This document shows positions 9,828 through 18,721 of a stretch of 64,000 nucleotides of DNA, piece by piece; position 1 is the first letter of the stretch; each line of letters starts with the position of its first letter. The notes beneath the pieces are model-generated. The model was not told the DNA's origin. It ran no database searches and worked only from the letters and a program-made list of their open reading frames with translations. The stretch comes from Mycolicibacter nonchromogenicus (GTDB taxonomy: Bacteria; Actinomycetota; Actinomycetes; Mycobacteriales; Mycobacteriaceae), in NCBI RefSeq assembly GCF_002101775.1, contig NZ_LQPI01000040.1, forward strand, positions 1 to 64,000, written 5' to 3'. Made by a program: the position numbers and the translations under genes.

Positions 9828-10738
9828 GCGGACCCAAGCCTGATCCCCGGGACGTCGAGACGCGACCCATCTCGGTTGCTGAACTCCTCGCCAAAAACGG
9901 CACCATCGGTTCCCCGCCGGTCACCGGGCGCCGCCGGCGCAGGCGCGGCAATGCCGATGCCGTCACCGTCGCGGAACTGACCGGGGAGATCCCGATCATC
10001 CGCGACGAGCCGCGACCCGAGCCCGAAGCCCCTGCCCCGGCGTCGGCAGGTGCCGACAGTGAGCCGAGCGGTGTCCTGCCGATCGGTCCGGCGCCCGGCT
10101 TCGTCGAGGAGGAGCGGCCGGTCACCGGCCCGCGCCCCGTGCAGTGGGCGGAACCGGTCACGCCGCCGGCAGCAGAGCCGCGCTGGCCCAAGTCCGCGCT
10201 GCCGCTGGGGTCCCGTGGCAACGGACCGGAACAAAGTCCCTACCCCCGGCCGATTCGCCGGTCGGCCGTCGCCGAGAACGGTCAGCCGGCCGACACCGGG
10301 TCAGCGGGTTCGGATGCCGAACAGATGCGTCCGGATCCGGTCGATACCTACAGCGACATCGCCGCCGGTGTCATGGAGGCCGTTCGTGAAGCCGACCTGG
10401 CCGCCCTCGAGGCGGATGCCACCGACTCCGACGCCGGCGACGCCGAGGTGGCCGTTGACGACGAGCAATACGTAGGCCGCCCAGGTGTGGTGGGCGGCTT
10501 GCTGGTGGTGCTGCAGTCGATCTTGGCGGTGGCGTTCGGCGGCGGCCTGTTCATCGTCTTCGACGAGCTGTGGCGGTGGAACAGCATCGTGGCGTTGGTG
10601 CTCACCGTGCTGGTCACGCTGGGTCTGGTGGCCGCGGTGCAGGCGGTCCGTAAGACCGTCGACATCGTCAGTACATTGATCGCCGTCGCGGTCGGTTTGC
10701 TGGTTACGTTGGGGCCGCTGGCGCTGCACGCCAATTAG
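9824..10738 (+). CDS. Conserved membrane protein with long disordered N-terminus, Rv0497 ortholog
   Basis: 304 residues. The first about 220 are Pro/Glu/Ala/Arg-rich and probably disordered. They carry two short conserved motifs separated by an Arg-rich stretch: ISVAELLAKNGTIG, and AVTVAELTGEIPI. The C-terminal 80 residues hold about three hydrophobic helices (GGLLVVLQSILAVAFGGGLF, IVALVLTVLVTLGLVAAV, TLIAVAVGLLVTLGPLAL). It is translationally coupled to ppx1 by ATGA. The function is unknown; the position next to ppx1 and Rv0498 is conserved in mycobacteria. Confidence 0.85.
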   Translation: MSGPKPDPRDVETRPISVAELLAKNGTIGSPPVTGRRRRRRGNADAVTVAELTGEIPIIRDEPRPEPEAPAPASAGADSEPSGVLPIGPAPGFVEEERPVTGPRPVQWAEPVTPPAAEPRWPKSALPLGSRGNGPEQSPYPRPIRRSAVAENGQPADTGSAGSDAEQMRPDPVDTYSDIAAGVMEAVREADLAALEADATDSDAGDAEVAVDDEQYVGRPGVVGGLLVVLQSILAVAFGGGLFIVFDELWRWNSIVALVLTVLVTLGLVAAVQAVRKTVDIVSTLIAVAVGLLVTLGPLALHAN

Positions 10739-10755
10739 CCGTTCACTATTACTTC

Positions 10756-11598
10756 GTGCGCCCCGCAATCAAGGTCGGATTGTCGACTGCTTCGGTCTAC
10801 CCACTGCGGGCCGAGGCCGCCTTCGAGTACGCGGCCCGGCTGGGCTACGACGGTGTCGAGCTGATGGTCTGGGGGGAGTCGGTCAGCCAGGACATCGGCG
10901 CCGTCCAGAAGTTGTCGCGCAAGTACCGGGTGCCCGTGTTGTCGGTGCACGCACCGTGCCTGCTGATCTCGCAACGGGTGTGGGGCTCCAACCCGATTGC
11001 CAAGTTGGAGCGAAGCGTCCGGGCCGCCGAGCAGCTCGAAGCCCAGACCGTGGTGGTGCATCCGCCGTTTCGCTGGCAGCGACGCTATGCCGAGGGCTTC
11101 AGCGATCAGGTCGCCGAATTGGAGTCCACCAGCGATGTGGCGATAGCGGTGGAGAACATGTTCCCGTTCCGCGCCGACCGGTTCTTCGGCGCCGATCAGT
11201 CCCGCGAGCGGATGCGTCGCCGCGGAGGCGGTCCGGGAGTGGGGATTTCGGCGTTTGCGCCGTCCCACGATCCGCTCGACGGCAACCATGCGCATTACAC
11301 GTTGGACCTGTCGCACGCCGCGACCGCCGGCGGTGACGGTTTGGAGATCGCGCACCAGATGGGTGCAGGCCTGACCCATCTGCACCTGTGCGATGGCACC
11401 GGGCTGCCGGCCGACGAACACCTGGTGCCCGGCCGCGGTGACCAGCCCACCGCCGAGGTGTGTCAGCTGCTGGCCGCCAGCGACTTCACCGGTCATGTGG
11501 TGCTGGAAGTGACCACCGCGCAGGCGCGCACGCCGCACGAGCGTGAGGCGCTGCTGACCGAATCGCTGCAGTTCGCCCGGACGCATCTGCTGCGCTGA
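10756..11598 (+). CDS. Sugar phosphate isomerase/epimerase-like TIM barrel, Rv0498 ortholog
   Basis: 280 residues with the AP-endonuclease-2/xylose-isomerase-like barrel fold. The order is GLSTASVYPL, YDGVELMVWG, VPVLSVHAPCL, VVVHPPF, AIAVENMFPF, YTLDLSHAAT, LTHLHLCDG and HVVLEVTT. The Glu/His/Asp residues at the strand ends would bind divalent metal. The reaction is not known. The start is GTG 10756, 18 bp after the previous stop, so it probably belongs to the ppx1-Rv0497 operon. Confidence 0.85.
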   Translation: MRPAIKVGLSTASVYPLRAEAAFEYAARLGYDGVELMVWGESVSQDIGAVQKLSRKYRVPVLSVHAPCLLISQRVWGSNPIAKLERSVRAAEQLEAQTVVVHPPFRWQRRYAEGFSDQVAELESTSDVAIAVENMFPFRADRFFGADQSRERMRRRGGGPGVGISAFAPSHDPLDGNHAHYTLDLSHAATAGGDGLEIAHQMGAGLTHLHLCDGTGLPADEHLVPGRGDQPTAEVCQLLAASDFTGHVVLEVTTAQARTPHEREALLTESLQFARTHLLR

Positions 11599-11630
11599 TC
11601 GCCGGATAGCTGAACACAAGGAGTTCTTGC

Positions 11631-12464
11631 GTGACCTCATCCACGCTGTTCACCGACGCCATGGCCCTGGTGCGCACCGACGGCCATGACGGTGGCGATG
11701 TCGCGGCATTTGCCGGCGAGCTCAACGAGCACTGGACCATCGGGCCGAAGGTGCACGGTGGCGCGATGCTGGCGTTGTGCGCCAACGCCGCCCGGTTGGC
11801 GTGCGGTGACACAGACGCGCTGCAGCCGGTGGCGGTGTCGGCCAGTTATCTGTGGGCTCCCGACCCCGGGCCGATGCAGCTGGTGACCACGATCCGCAAG
11901 CGTGGCCGCCGGGTGAGCCTCGTCGACGTCGAACTCAATCAGGGCGAGCGCACCGCGGTGCGTGCCGTCATCACGCTCAGTGAGCCGGAGCACCAGGCGC
12001 CGCCGCTGCTGTCGTTCAACCCGGTGGTGCCGCTGATGACGCCGGAGCCGCCGCCCGGTTTGGAGCCGATCGGCCCGGGCCACCCGATGGAACACATCGT
12101 GCACCTGGCCCACGGCTGCGACATCCGACCGGCACTGACCACCCTGGGTCCGCGCTCGGACGGCGGACCGCCGGTGATCGAGATGTGGGTGCGCCCCAAA
12201 GGTGCTGCGCCCGACGTGCTGTTCGCGCTGCTGTGCGGCGATGTGTCGGCGCCGGTGACCTACTCGGTCAACCGCAACGGCTGGGCGCCCACCGTGCAGC
12301 TCACCGCCTACCTGCGGGCCATCCCGGCCGACGGTTGGCTGCGGGTGATCTGCAGCTGCGTGCAGATCGGCCAGGATTGGTTCGACGAGGACCACACGGT
12401 CGTCGACTGCGAGGGACGAATCGTGGTGCAGTCCCGCCAACTGGCGATGGTGCCGGCGCGGTAG
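11631..12464 (+). CDS. Acyl-CoA thioesterase-like double-hotdog protein, Rv0499 ortholog
   Basis: 277 residues with the TesB-like arrangement of two fused hotdog domains. The first (about 10-115) contains HWTIGPKVHGGAMLALCANAA and VAVSASYLWAPDPGP. The second (about 165-275) contains VIEMWVRPKG and the C-terminal QDWFDEDHTVVDCEGRIVVQ, typical of this class. It is expected to hydrolyse or bind acyl-CoA; the substrate is unknown. The start is GTG 11631 with AAGGAG 7 nt upstream. A GC-rich tandem repeat begins 45 bp after the stop. Confidence 0.82.
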   Translation: MTSSTLFTDAMALVRTDGHDGGDVAAFAGELNEHWTIGPKVHGGAMLALCANAARLACGDTDALQPVAVSASYLWAPDPGPMQLVTTIRKRGRRVSLVDVELNQGERTAVRAVITLSEPEHQAPPLLSFNPVVPLMTPEPPPGLEPIGPGHPMEHIVHLAHGCDIRPALTTLGPRSDGGPPVIEMWVRPKGAAPDVLFALLCGDVSAPVTYSVNRNGWAPTVQLTAYLRAIPADGWLRVICSCVQIGQDWFDEDHTVVDCEGRIVVQSRQLAMVPAR

Positions 12465-12508
12465 CGGCCGACCAGTTGGCGGTGATTGTGATCGCCTTGT
12501 TCTTATTT

Positions 12509-12661
12509 GCGGGCGACCCGCCGCGCGTGGCTCCGCCGCGCTTGCGGTGGCGCTGGGTTTGATGCGGGCGACCCGCCGCGCGTGGCTCCGCCGCGCTTGC
12601 GGTCGCGCTGGGTTTGATGCGGGCGACCCGCCGCGCGTGGCTCCGCCACGCTTGCGGTCGC
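12509..12661. repeat. 55-bp GC-rich tandem repeat, about 2.8 copies
   Basis: Units begin at 12509, 12564 and 12619, so the period is exactly 55 bp. Copies one and two differ by a single base, and the third is truncated. Each unit contains an imperfect inverted pair, GCGCG...CGCGC, that could form a hairpin. It fills the intergenic space and ends 14 bp before the proC ATG, so it forms most of the proC 5' region. Confidence 0.9.
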
Positions 12662-12674
12662 CCGGTCTGAAATC

Positions 12675-13535
12675 ATGTCCGCCATGACCAGAATCGCGAT
12701 CATCGGTGGCGGCAACATGGGCGAAGCGTTGCTGGCGGGGCTGCTGGCTGCCGGCCGCCCGGTCAAGGACCTGGTGGTCGCCGAACGGTACGGCGAGCGG
12801 GCTCGGCAGCTGTCGGAGAAGTACTCGGTCCTGGTGACCTCCGTCGCCGACGCGATCGAGAACGCCGCGATCGTGATCGTCGCGGTGAAGCCGCAGGATG
12901 TGGACGCCGTGGTGGCGGAGTTCGCCAAGAGCGTCGCCGCCGCCTCCGGGGACAGCGTGGAGCAGGTGCTGGTCACGATCGTGGCCGGTCTGACCACGGG
13001 GTACGTGGAGTCCAAGCTCCCGGCCGGCGCCGCGGTGGTGCGCGTCATGCCCAACACTCCGGTCAAGGTCGGTGCCGGCGCCAGCGCACTGGCCAAGGGA
13101 CGGTTCGCCAGCAACGAGCAGGTCAGCGAGGTCGCGGCGCTGTTCGAGTGCGTCGGGACGGTGGCGATCGTTCCGGAGGACCAGATGGACGCGGTGACCG
13201 CGGTATCGGGCTCAGGACCGGCCTACTTCTTCCTGGTGGTCGAGGCGCTGGTGGATGCCGGGGTGGCGGCCGGACTGAGCCGGCCGGCGGCCACCGAGTT
13301 GGCGGTGCAGACGATGGCCGGTTCGGCCCAGATGCTGCTGGACCGCCAGGACGGAGCCGAGGCGGGCAGTATCGACACCTCTCCCGCCCACCTGAGAGCG
13401 ATGGTGACTTCGCCTGGGGGGACCACTGCGGCCGCGCTGCGCGAACTGGAGGCCGGTGGCCTGCGAAGCGCGATCGATCGGGCGGTTCAGGCCGCAAAAA
13501 CACGCTCTGAGCAGCTAAGAATTACATCAGAGTAA
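12675..13535 (+). CDS. proC: Pyrroline-5-carboxylate reductase
   Basis: 286 residues. It catalyses the last step of proline synthesis, NAD(P)H-dependent reduction of pyrroline-5-carboxylate. The Rossmann motif IAIIGGGNMGEALLAG is at the N-terminus, followed by VAVKPQDVD and VRVMPNTPVKVGAG. The dimerisation domain carries AVTAVSGSGPAYFFLVVEAL and VTSPGGTTAAALRELE. Both ATG 12675 and ATG 12684 are possible starts, and no strong ribosome site separates them; the repeat ends just upstream. This is Rv0500 in M. tuberculosis. Confidence 0.95.
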   Translation: MSAMTRIAIIGGGNMGEALLAGLLAAGRPVKDLVVAERYGERARQLSEKYSVLVTSVADAIENAAIVIVAVKPQDVDAVVAEFAKSVAAASGDSVEQVLVTIVAGLTTGYVESKLPAGAAVVRVMPNTPVKVGAGASALAKGRFASNEQVSEVAALFECVGTVAIVPEDQMDAVTAVSGSGPAYFFLVVEALVDAGVAAGLSRPAATELAVQTMAGSAQMLLDRQDGAEAGSIDTSPAHLRAMVTSPGGTTAAALRELEAGGLRSAIDRAVQAAKTRSEQLRITSE

Positions 13536-13674
13536 TTCACTTATTTTTCACATATTGGCTCTCACTAGTCGCAGGAACCCCATCCGTCCCGCTATTCTCC
13601 TCTATGTCTGTGCGTGTGGGCGCAGCGGAGGGGAAGCCGCTGGGACTGCACGTGCCTGATTGAAATGGGTAACG

Positions 13675-13884
13675 ATGACGTCTGCGAACGGGCCTTCGGC
13701 GCGTGACACGACACAATTTCTCACCGTGGCCGAGGTGGCTGCGCTGATGCGGGTCAGCAAGATGACGGTGTACCGCCTGGTGCACAACGGCGAGCTGCCC
13801 GCGGTACGGGTAGGCCGGTCTTTCCGGGTACACGCCAAGGCGGTGCACGACCTGCTGGAAACCTCCTTCTTCGACGCGGGCTAA
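13675..13884 (+). CDS. Small helix-turn-helix DNA-binding protein, Rv0500A ortholog
   Basis: 69 residues, almost entirely an excisionase/MerR-like winged helix: FLTVAEVAALMRVSKMTVYR, then LVHNGELPAVRVGRSFRVH. It is essentially identical to my recollection of the mycobacterial Rv0500A protein, reported as a transcription factor linked to environmental response and division. I chose ATG 13675 over the upstream in-frame TTG because homologs begin MTS. The 139-bp upstream region is AT-richer than its surroundings and should hold its promoter. A very strong hairpin follows the gene. Confidence 0.88.
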   Translation: MTSANGPSARDTTQFLTVAEVAALMRVSKMTVYRLVHNGELPAVRVGRSFRVHAKAVHDLLETSFFDAG

Positions 13885-13910
13885 CAAGAGCGCGTCGACA
13901 GGTAAGCGCC

Positions 13911-13942
13911 CCCCGGGCGTCGCCGCACGGCGACGCCCGGGG
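13911..13942 (+). terminator. Hairpin terminator after the Rv0500A ortholog
   Basis: This is a perfect 14-bp GC-rich stem (CCCCGGGCGTCGCC and its complement) around the loop GCAC, 27 bp after the stop codon. There is no T-tract, as is usual for hairpin terminators in high-GC actinobacteria. It separates this gene from the bS22 gene. Confidence 0.75.
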
Positions 13943-14068
13943 TCGGCTGTCCTGGGTAGGGTCAGGTGCGGTTTTCCGGTCCGTGCCCGCCTACGGGTAA
14001 AGTAACCGGGTCGATCAAGTTCAGCAGCGCCCAATTGTCGGCGCGGGCAGAAGCAGATAGCGGAGTTC

Positions 14069-14170
14069 ATGGGTTCAGTCATCAAGAAGCGGCGCAAGCG
14101 CATGTCGAAGAAGAAGCACCGCAAGCTGCTTCGCCGTACCCGCGTGCAGCGCAGAAAACTCGGTAAGTAA
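14069..14170 (+). CDS. 33-residue basic ribosomal protein bS22, Rv0500B ortholog
   Basis: A 33-codon gene encodes a protein that is almost entirely Lys/Arg: [19 protein letters not shown], then [14 protein letters not shown]. It matches the AURKAIP1/COX24-type mini-protein identified as bS22, an extra small-subunit protein near the decoding centre in mycobacterial ribosomes. The start is ATG 14069 with CGGAG just upstream; the stop is TAA at 14168-14170. It is highly conserved despite its size. Confidence 0.92.
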
Positions 14171-14251
14171 CCCTGCCCAGGCCCGTCCGGAGCCCCGCGC
14201 CGAGGTCGTTCGCCGGTATTGCTTTTCCGGCGCGGCCGTTAGGCTGTCGGG

Positions 14252-15367
14252 GTGGACGAGGCCGGACCCCCGAGCGACGGCGCGCGCAGTGACTCCCGGC
14301 ATTACCCCAAGGTTGTGTTGGTCACGGGTGCGTGCCGGTTCCTGGGTGGATTCCTCACCGCAAGGCTCACGCAGAACCCGTTGATCAACCGGGTGATCGC
14401 CGTGGACGCGGTCATGCCGAGCAAGGACATGCTGCGCCGAATGGGGCGTGCTGAGTTTGTCCGTGCCGACATCCGCAACCCCTTCATCGCCAAGGTGATT
14501 CGAAACAGCGAAGTCGACACCGTCGTGCACGCGGCTGCGGCGTCGTATGTGCCGAGGTCCGGCGGCGGGGCGACGCTCAAAGAGATCAACGTGATGGGCG
14601 CCATGCAGTTGTTCGCCGCCTGTCAGAAGGCGCCCTCGGTGCGCCGTGTGGTGCTCAAGTCGACCTCGGAGGTCTACGGGTCGTCCTCGCGTGACCCGGT
14701 GTTGTTCTCTGAGGACAGCACCAGTCGCCGTCCCCCGACGCAGGGGTTCCCCCGGGACAGCATCGACATCGAGGGCTATGCCCGCGGCTTGGGCAGGCGA
14801 CGCCCCGACATCGCGGTCACGATCCTGCGGATGGCCAACATGATCGGCCCGGCCATGGACACCGCGCTGTCGCGCTACCTGGCCGGCCCGCTGGTGCCGA
14901 TGGTGCTGGGCCGTGACGCGCGCCTGCAGCTGCTGCACGAGCAGGACGCGCTGGGCGCCTTGGAGCGCGCGACCATGGCGGGCAAGGCCGGCACCTTCAA
15001 CATCGGCGCTGACGGGATCATCATGATGTCCCAGGCGATCCGCAGGTCCGGTCGCGTTCCGGTGCCGCTGCCGGGTGCTGGGCTGTGGGTCATCGACTCG
15101 CTGCGCCGGGCCAGCAACTTCACCGAGATCAACCGGGAACAGCTGAATTATTTGAGCTTTGGTCGGGTGATGGACACGACTAGAATGCGTACCGAACTCG
15201 GGTACAGCACCAAGTGGACCACCGCCGAGGCTTTTGACGATTACGTGCGGGGTCGGGGGCTTAGCCCGATCGTTGATCCCAAGTGGGTCCGTTCGCTGGA
15301 GCAGCGAACGGTGAGCGCAGCGCAGCGCATGGGGGAAATCAGCTTCACCAGGGTGCGGGGAGGTTAG
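14252..15367 (+). CDS. galE2: NAD-dependent epimerase/dehydratase, Rv0501 (GalE2) ortholog
   Basis: 371-residue extended SDR. The N-terminal nucleotide motif is degenerate, VLVTGACRFLGGFLTARL (GxxxFxG rather than GxxGxxG). RADIRNPF and VVHAAAASY follow. The usual YxxxK active site is not obvious: SIDIEGYARGLGRRRPD has the Tyr, but Arg replaces Lys. The UDP-galactose epimerase label is therefore by family only. The start is GTG 14252. The stop is 4 bp from the acyltransferase-like gene, so the two form an operon. Confidence 0.85.
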   Translation: MDEAGPPSDGARSDSRHYPKVVLVTGACRFLGGFLTARLTQNPLINRVIAVDAVMPSKDMLRRMGRAEFVRADIRNPFIAKVIRNSEVDTVVHAAAASYVPRSGGGATLKEINVMGAMQLFAACQKAPSVRRVVLKSTSEVYGSSSRDPVLFSEDSTSRRPPTQGFPRDSIDIEGYARGLGRRRPDIAVTILRMANMIGPAMDTALSRYLAGPLVPMVLGRDARLQLLHEQDALGALERATMAGKAGTFNIGADGIIMMSQAIRRSGRVPVPLPGAGLWVIDSLRRASNFTEINREQLNYLSFGRVMDTTRMRTELGYSTKWTTAEAFDDYVRGRGLSPIVDPKWVRSLEQRTVSAAQRMGEISFTRVRGG

Positions 15368-15371
15368 CGCT

Positions 15372-16400
15372 ATGGCTGATGATTCAAAGGCGAAAGTCAT
15401 TCCGCTGCACAAGCATTCGGGCTCATTGCGCCGACATCCGTCAGCGCTGGCCGGTCCGGTGGACCAGGCCTCGGGCACGCAGGCGGCCGCGGTCGTCCGT
15501 GATCTCGGCGAGCGGCGCGGCTCCGCCGGGTCCACCGGCGCCGCCGAGCCCACACCCAGCGAATTCGCCCGCCGGGTGAGCGGGGTCGCCGCGTTCCTGC
15601 GGGAGCGGATCACCGGCGATTACCAGGTCGACGAATTCGGTTTCGACCCGCATTTCAACGAAGCCGTAGTGCTGCCGCTGCTGCGGGTGTTCTTCAAGGA
15701 CTGGTTCCGCGTCGAGGTCAGTGGCATCGAGAACCTGCCGTTGGATGGACCCGCGCTGGTGGTGGCCAACCACGCCGGGGTGTTGCCGATGGACGCGCTG
15801 ATGCTCTCGGTGGCCGTCCACGACCATCACCCCATCCAGCGGAACCTGCGGGCGCTGGCCGCTGACCTGGTGTTCGACCTGCCGATGATCGGCCCGACGG
15901 CCCGCAAGGCGGGGCACACCATGGCGTGCACCTCCGACGCCCACCGGTTGCTGGAGGCCGGCGAACTGACCGCTGTGTTCCCGGAGGGCTACAAGGGCCT
16001 GGGTAAGCGGTTCAAAGACCGCTACAAGCTGCAGCGGTTCGGTCGCGGCGGCTTCGTCTCGGCCGCCCTGCGGACCAAGGCGCCGATCGTGCCCTGCTCG
16101 ATCGTCGGGTCCGAGGAGATCTACCCGATGATCGCCGACGTCAAGCTGCTGGCCCGACTGCTCGGCGTGCCCTATTTCCCGATCACGCCGCTGTTTCCGC
16201 TGGCCGGTCCGGCCGGCCTGGTGCCGTTGCCGTCGAAGTGGCATATCGCGTTCGGTGAACCGATCTCGACGAGCGACTACGAGGCCGGTGCGGCCGATGA
16301 CCCGATGATCACCTTCGAGCTGACCGATCAGGTTCGCGAGACCATTCAGCAGACGCTGTACCGGCTGCTGGCCAGCCGCCGCAACATGTTTCTCGGCTGA
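15372..16400 (+). CDS. Lysophospholipid acyltransferase-like (PlsC) protein, Rv0502 ortholog
   Basis: 342 residues. About 75 variable N-terminal residues precede a PlsC-like acyltransferase domain. It has ALVVANHAGVLPMDAL near residue 128 (the His-Asp spacing is HX6D rather than the canonical HX4D), VFPEGYKGLG as the FPEG-type motif near 205, and APIVPCSIVGSEEIY. A role in glycerolipid acylation is likely. It starts at ATG 15372, 4 bp after the epimerase. The gene after it in M. tuberculosis (cmaA2) is absent here. Confidence 0.83.
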   Translation: MADDSKAKVIPLHKHSGSLRRHPSALAGPVDQASGTQAAAVVRDLGERRGSAGSTGAAEPTPSEFARRVSGVAAFLRERITGDYQVDEFGFDPHFNEAVVLPLLRVFFKDWFRVEVSGIENLPLDGPALVVANHAGVLPMDALMLSVAVHDHHPIQRNLRALAADLVFDLPMIGPTARKAGHTMACTSDAHRLLEAGELTAVFPEGYKGLGKRFKDRYKLQRFGRGGFVSAALRTKAPIVPCSIVGSEEIYPMIADVKLLARLLGVPYFPITPLFPLAGPAGLVPLPSKWHIAFGEPISTSDYEAGAADDPMITFELTDQVRETIQQTLYRLLASRRNMFLG

Positions 16401-16500
16401 GCTCGGCGACTCACCAGTACCGATAGGCGCAGCATCTCGTCGAGATTGCCGTCAGGGCTGTGCACGCCGCCGGATTACGACCCTGGACTCAATCTCAACG

Positions 16501-16596
16501 GGCTAAAGCAGCTAAAGGCTCAATGAGCTAAAGCAGCTAAAAGGCTCAATGAGCTAAAGCAGCTAAAAGGCTCAATGAGCTAAAGCAGCTAAAGGC
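16501..16596. repeat. 26-bp AT-rich tandem repeat between convergent genes, about 3.7 copies
   Basis: The core unit GAGCTAAAGCAGCTAAAAGG followed by CTCAAT is repeated. Copies run 16501-16524 (shortened), 16525-16550, 16551-16576 and a partial from 16577. It is strikingly AT-rich for this genome, contains repeated TAA triplets, and ends at the stop codon of the minus-strand dehydratase gene. Each unit has TGAGC/GCTCA arms that could pair. It is a likely variable-number repeat and may end transcription from both sides. Confidence 0.9.
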
Positions 16597-17124
16597 CTAC
16601 TTCTTGCCCAGCGCCCGGTCGCGCATCGCCTCGAGGGCGGCGATCGTCGCGGCCTCAGTGTCGGCGTCCTGGTTGACCGACTCGCCGAGCATGGTGACCA
16701 CGCTGGTCACCACCGGCTCGCCGTTCTCGTCGGTGACCTCGCTGCGGACCTCACTGACAACCGTGCCGTGCGACTCGATCACCGAGTCCAGGTAGGTGTC
16801 GAAGAACAACTTGTCACCGGCCACGATCGGCCGGTGGAAGGTGAACTTCTGGTCGCGGTGCAACACCCGGGAGATGTTGATCGGAATGTCGAACTTCTCG
16901 AAGATCTCCAGCTGCACCTGACGACCGGCGACCGCCAGGAACGTCAGTGATGCCACCAGCCCCGGATGCCCGGCTTCGGTGGCAGCGGCCTCGTCGAAAT
17001 GCGCCGGGTGGTCATCTTTGACGGAGCGGGCGAACTCGCGAATCTTCTCCCGGCCGACCTCGAAGTAGTCCGGGAATCGGTAGTGGGTACCGATGACTTT
17101 CTGCGATTCGGTGTGTACTGCCAT
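16597..17124 (-). CDS. MaoC-like/HadA-type dehydratase-fold protein, Rv0504c ortholog
   Basis: 175 residues with a single hotdog fold of the UPF0336/HadA class. Motifs are [28 protein letters not shown]-like [34 protein letters not shown] and [11 protein letters not shown]. HadA-type subunits pair with a HadB-type partner to dehydrate 3-hydroxyacyl-ACP in mycolic acid elongation. No partner gene is present here and the catalytic Asp-His arrangement is not clear, so the role is open. The start is ATG 17124 with GGAGGGG upstream. Confidence 0.82.
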   Translation of the reverse strand: MAVHTESQKVIGTHYRFPDYFEVGREKIREFARSVKDDHPAHFDEAAATEAGHPGLVASLTFLAVAGRQVQLEIFEKFDIPINISRVLHRDQKFTFHRPIVAGDKLFFDTYLDSVIESHGTVVSEVRSEVTDENGEPVVTSVVTMLGESVNQDADTEAATIAALEAMRDRALGKK

Positions 17125-17184
17125 GCCGGTTTACCCCTCCGCTCGCCGTGGTGTTCGGCGGCGGAAAGCCTATCAGCGAGCCGG

Positions 17185-18072
17185 TCAGGTGCGCTCGTTC
17201 CGGTGTGCCACAGCTGCGGCCAGGGCCCCGCCGACGGCCCCCAGTGCGAGCGCGGAGGGTACGCCGATCCGCGCCGCCCGGCGGGCGGTCCGGAAGTCGC
17301 GGATCTCCCAGCCCCGCTTCCGCGCCGTCTCCCGCAAGGCGGCATCGGGGTTGATCGCCACCGCCGTGCCGACCAGCGAGAGCATCGGCACGTCGTTGAA
17401 GCTGTCGGAGTAGGCCGTGCAACGCCGCAGGTTCAGCCCCTCCCGGATCGCCAGGGACCGCACCGCGTGGGCCTTGCCGGGCCCGTGCAGGATCTCGCCG
17501 ACCAGCCGGCCGGTGAACACCCCGTCGACCGACTCCGCGACGGTGCCCAGCGCACCGGTCAGTCCCAGTCGACGGGCGATGGTGTCGGCGAGCTCGTAGG
17601 GGGTAGCAGTGACCAGCCACACCTGCTGGCCGGCATCGAGGTGCATCTGGGCCAGTTCGCGGGTGCCGGGCCAGATCTTGTCGGCGATGATCTCGTCGTA
17701 GATCTCTTCGCCCAGATCGACCAGCTCGGACACCGGCCGGCCTTCGATGAACGCCAGTGCTTTGCGCCGGCCGGCCGCGACGTCGTCGCTGTTCTCCCTG
17801 CCGGTGAGCTGAAACTTGGCCTGGGCGTAAATGAACCCGAGGACGTCGCGGTACGTGAAGTAGTTGCGGGCGGCAAGCCCACGGCCGAAGTGCACCATCG
17901 AGGAGCCCTGGACCAGGGTGTTGTCGACGTCGAAGAACGCGGCGGCGGTCAGGTCGACCGGTTTGGGCGTCTCGGCGCCGGCCACATCGGCGAGCGCCCG
18001 CTCTGCGCTGGCGTCGCTCAGCGATGTCGCATCGGCGGCGGATGCCCGGTCGGCCGGGCCCGGTGATGCCAT
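17185..18072 (-). CDS. serB1: HAD-superfamily phosphatase, SerB1 (Rv0505c) ortholog
   Basis: 295 residues. HAD motif I is [16 protein letters not shown] near residue 45, motif II is WLVTATPYE, the Lys is in GPGKAHAVR, and motif IV is [10 protein letters not shown]. It belongs to the SerB/IB subfamily (phosphoserine or lipid-phosphate phosphatase). The C-terminus ends with a hydrophobic stretch ([19 protein letters not shown]) that may anchor it in the membrane. I chose ATG 18072 because AAGGAG lies 7 nt upstream; an in-frame start 18 codons earlier has no such site. Confidence 0.85.
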   Translation of the reverse strand: MASPGPADRASAADATSLSDASAERALADVAGAETPKPVDLTAAAFFDVDNTLVQGSSMVHFGRGLAARNYFTYRDVLGFIYAQAKFQLTGRENSDDVAAGRRKALAFIEGRPVSELVDLGEEIYDEIIADKIWPGTRELAQMHLDAGQQVWLVTATPYELADTIARRLGLTGALGTVAESVDGVFTGRLVGEILHGPGKAHAVRSLAIREGLNLRRCTAYSDSFNDVPMLSLVGTAVAINPDAALRETARKRGWEIRDFRTARRAARIGVPSALALGAVGGALAAAVAHRNERT

Positions 18073-18128
18073 CACCCGACTCCTTCCGCTTCTGGGCTGG
18101 CAGGCCGGTGCTCCGGCCGTCAACAACC

Positions 18129-18584
18129 CTAACCGGCTGCAGGGCCGATGACCCCCAGGTGATCGCGTAGATCACCTTTGAGGTCGAACATCGAGTAGTC
18201 GCGGAAACTGAACCGCCAGACGCCGTCCACCCGCTCGAACGTGTCGTGATAGCGCCCGGCGGCTATCACCTGAAGCGCCACGGCGTCGGTCTGCTGCAAC
18301 ACCGTGTAGTAGGACCGGCAGGATGCGGTCCCGGCGGCCTCATCGATGTCGAGAATCGGATTGGTGATGACGTGCTTGGTGCGCGGCGTGCCGTCGGCGT
18401 GGATGGTGACGAGCCCGCGCCACAGCTGCAGGATGCCGGCGCTGTCGAGGATGACCGACCCTTCGGGATCAGCCTTGATCCGGGCGTGGGTGAACAGGGC
18501 CGCCGCGCCGTCCAGGTCGCCGGAGTCCATCAACTCGGCATAGCGATACAGCAGGTTGGTGATCGACACAGCGCTGGAGCTCAT
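18129..18584 (-). CDS. NTF2/SnoaL-like small protein
   Basis: 151 residues with the cone-shaped NTF2-like fold of aromatic hydrocarbon dioxygenase beta or SnoaL_4 type. There is an N-terminal helix with [21 protein letters not shown], then strands with [12 protein letters not shown] and [12 protein letters not shown], and the C-terminal [20 protein letters not shown]. Such proteins act as small hydratases, isomerases or binding proteins. The start is ATG 18584. It occupies the place of mmpS2-mmpL2 in the M. tuberculosis order. Confidence 0.78.
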   Translation of the reverse strand: MSSSAVSITNLLYRYAELMDSGDLDGAAALFTHARIKADPEGSVILDSAGILQLWRGLVTIHADGTPRTKHVITNPILDIDEAAGTASCRSYYTVLQQTDAVALQVIAAGRYHDTFERVDGVWRFSFRDYSMFDLKGDLRDHLGVIGPAAG

Positions 18585-18721
18585 GATTCTGTCCGCCCGG
18601 GGTGAGGGTGATGCCGGCTTCCGGCCGGTCACACCGTAATTCACAGCGCGTGGGGACATCGCCGCAATCGGCGAGAGCCGGTGGCGTCGGCGGCGCCGGC
18701 CCGCCCTGCCACACTGGGACC

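Noticed and set aside
16501..16596. CRISPR-like array
   Set aside because: The repeats are directly adjacent with no variable spacers, and there are no cas genes in the window.
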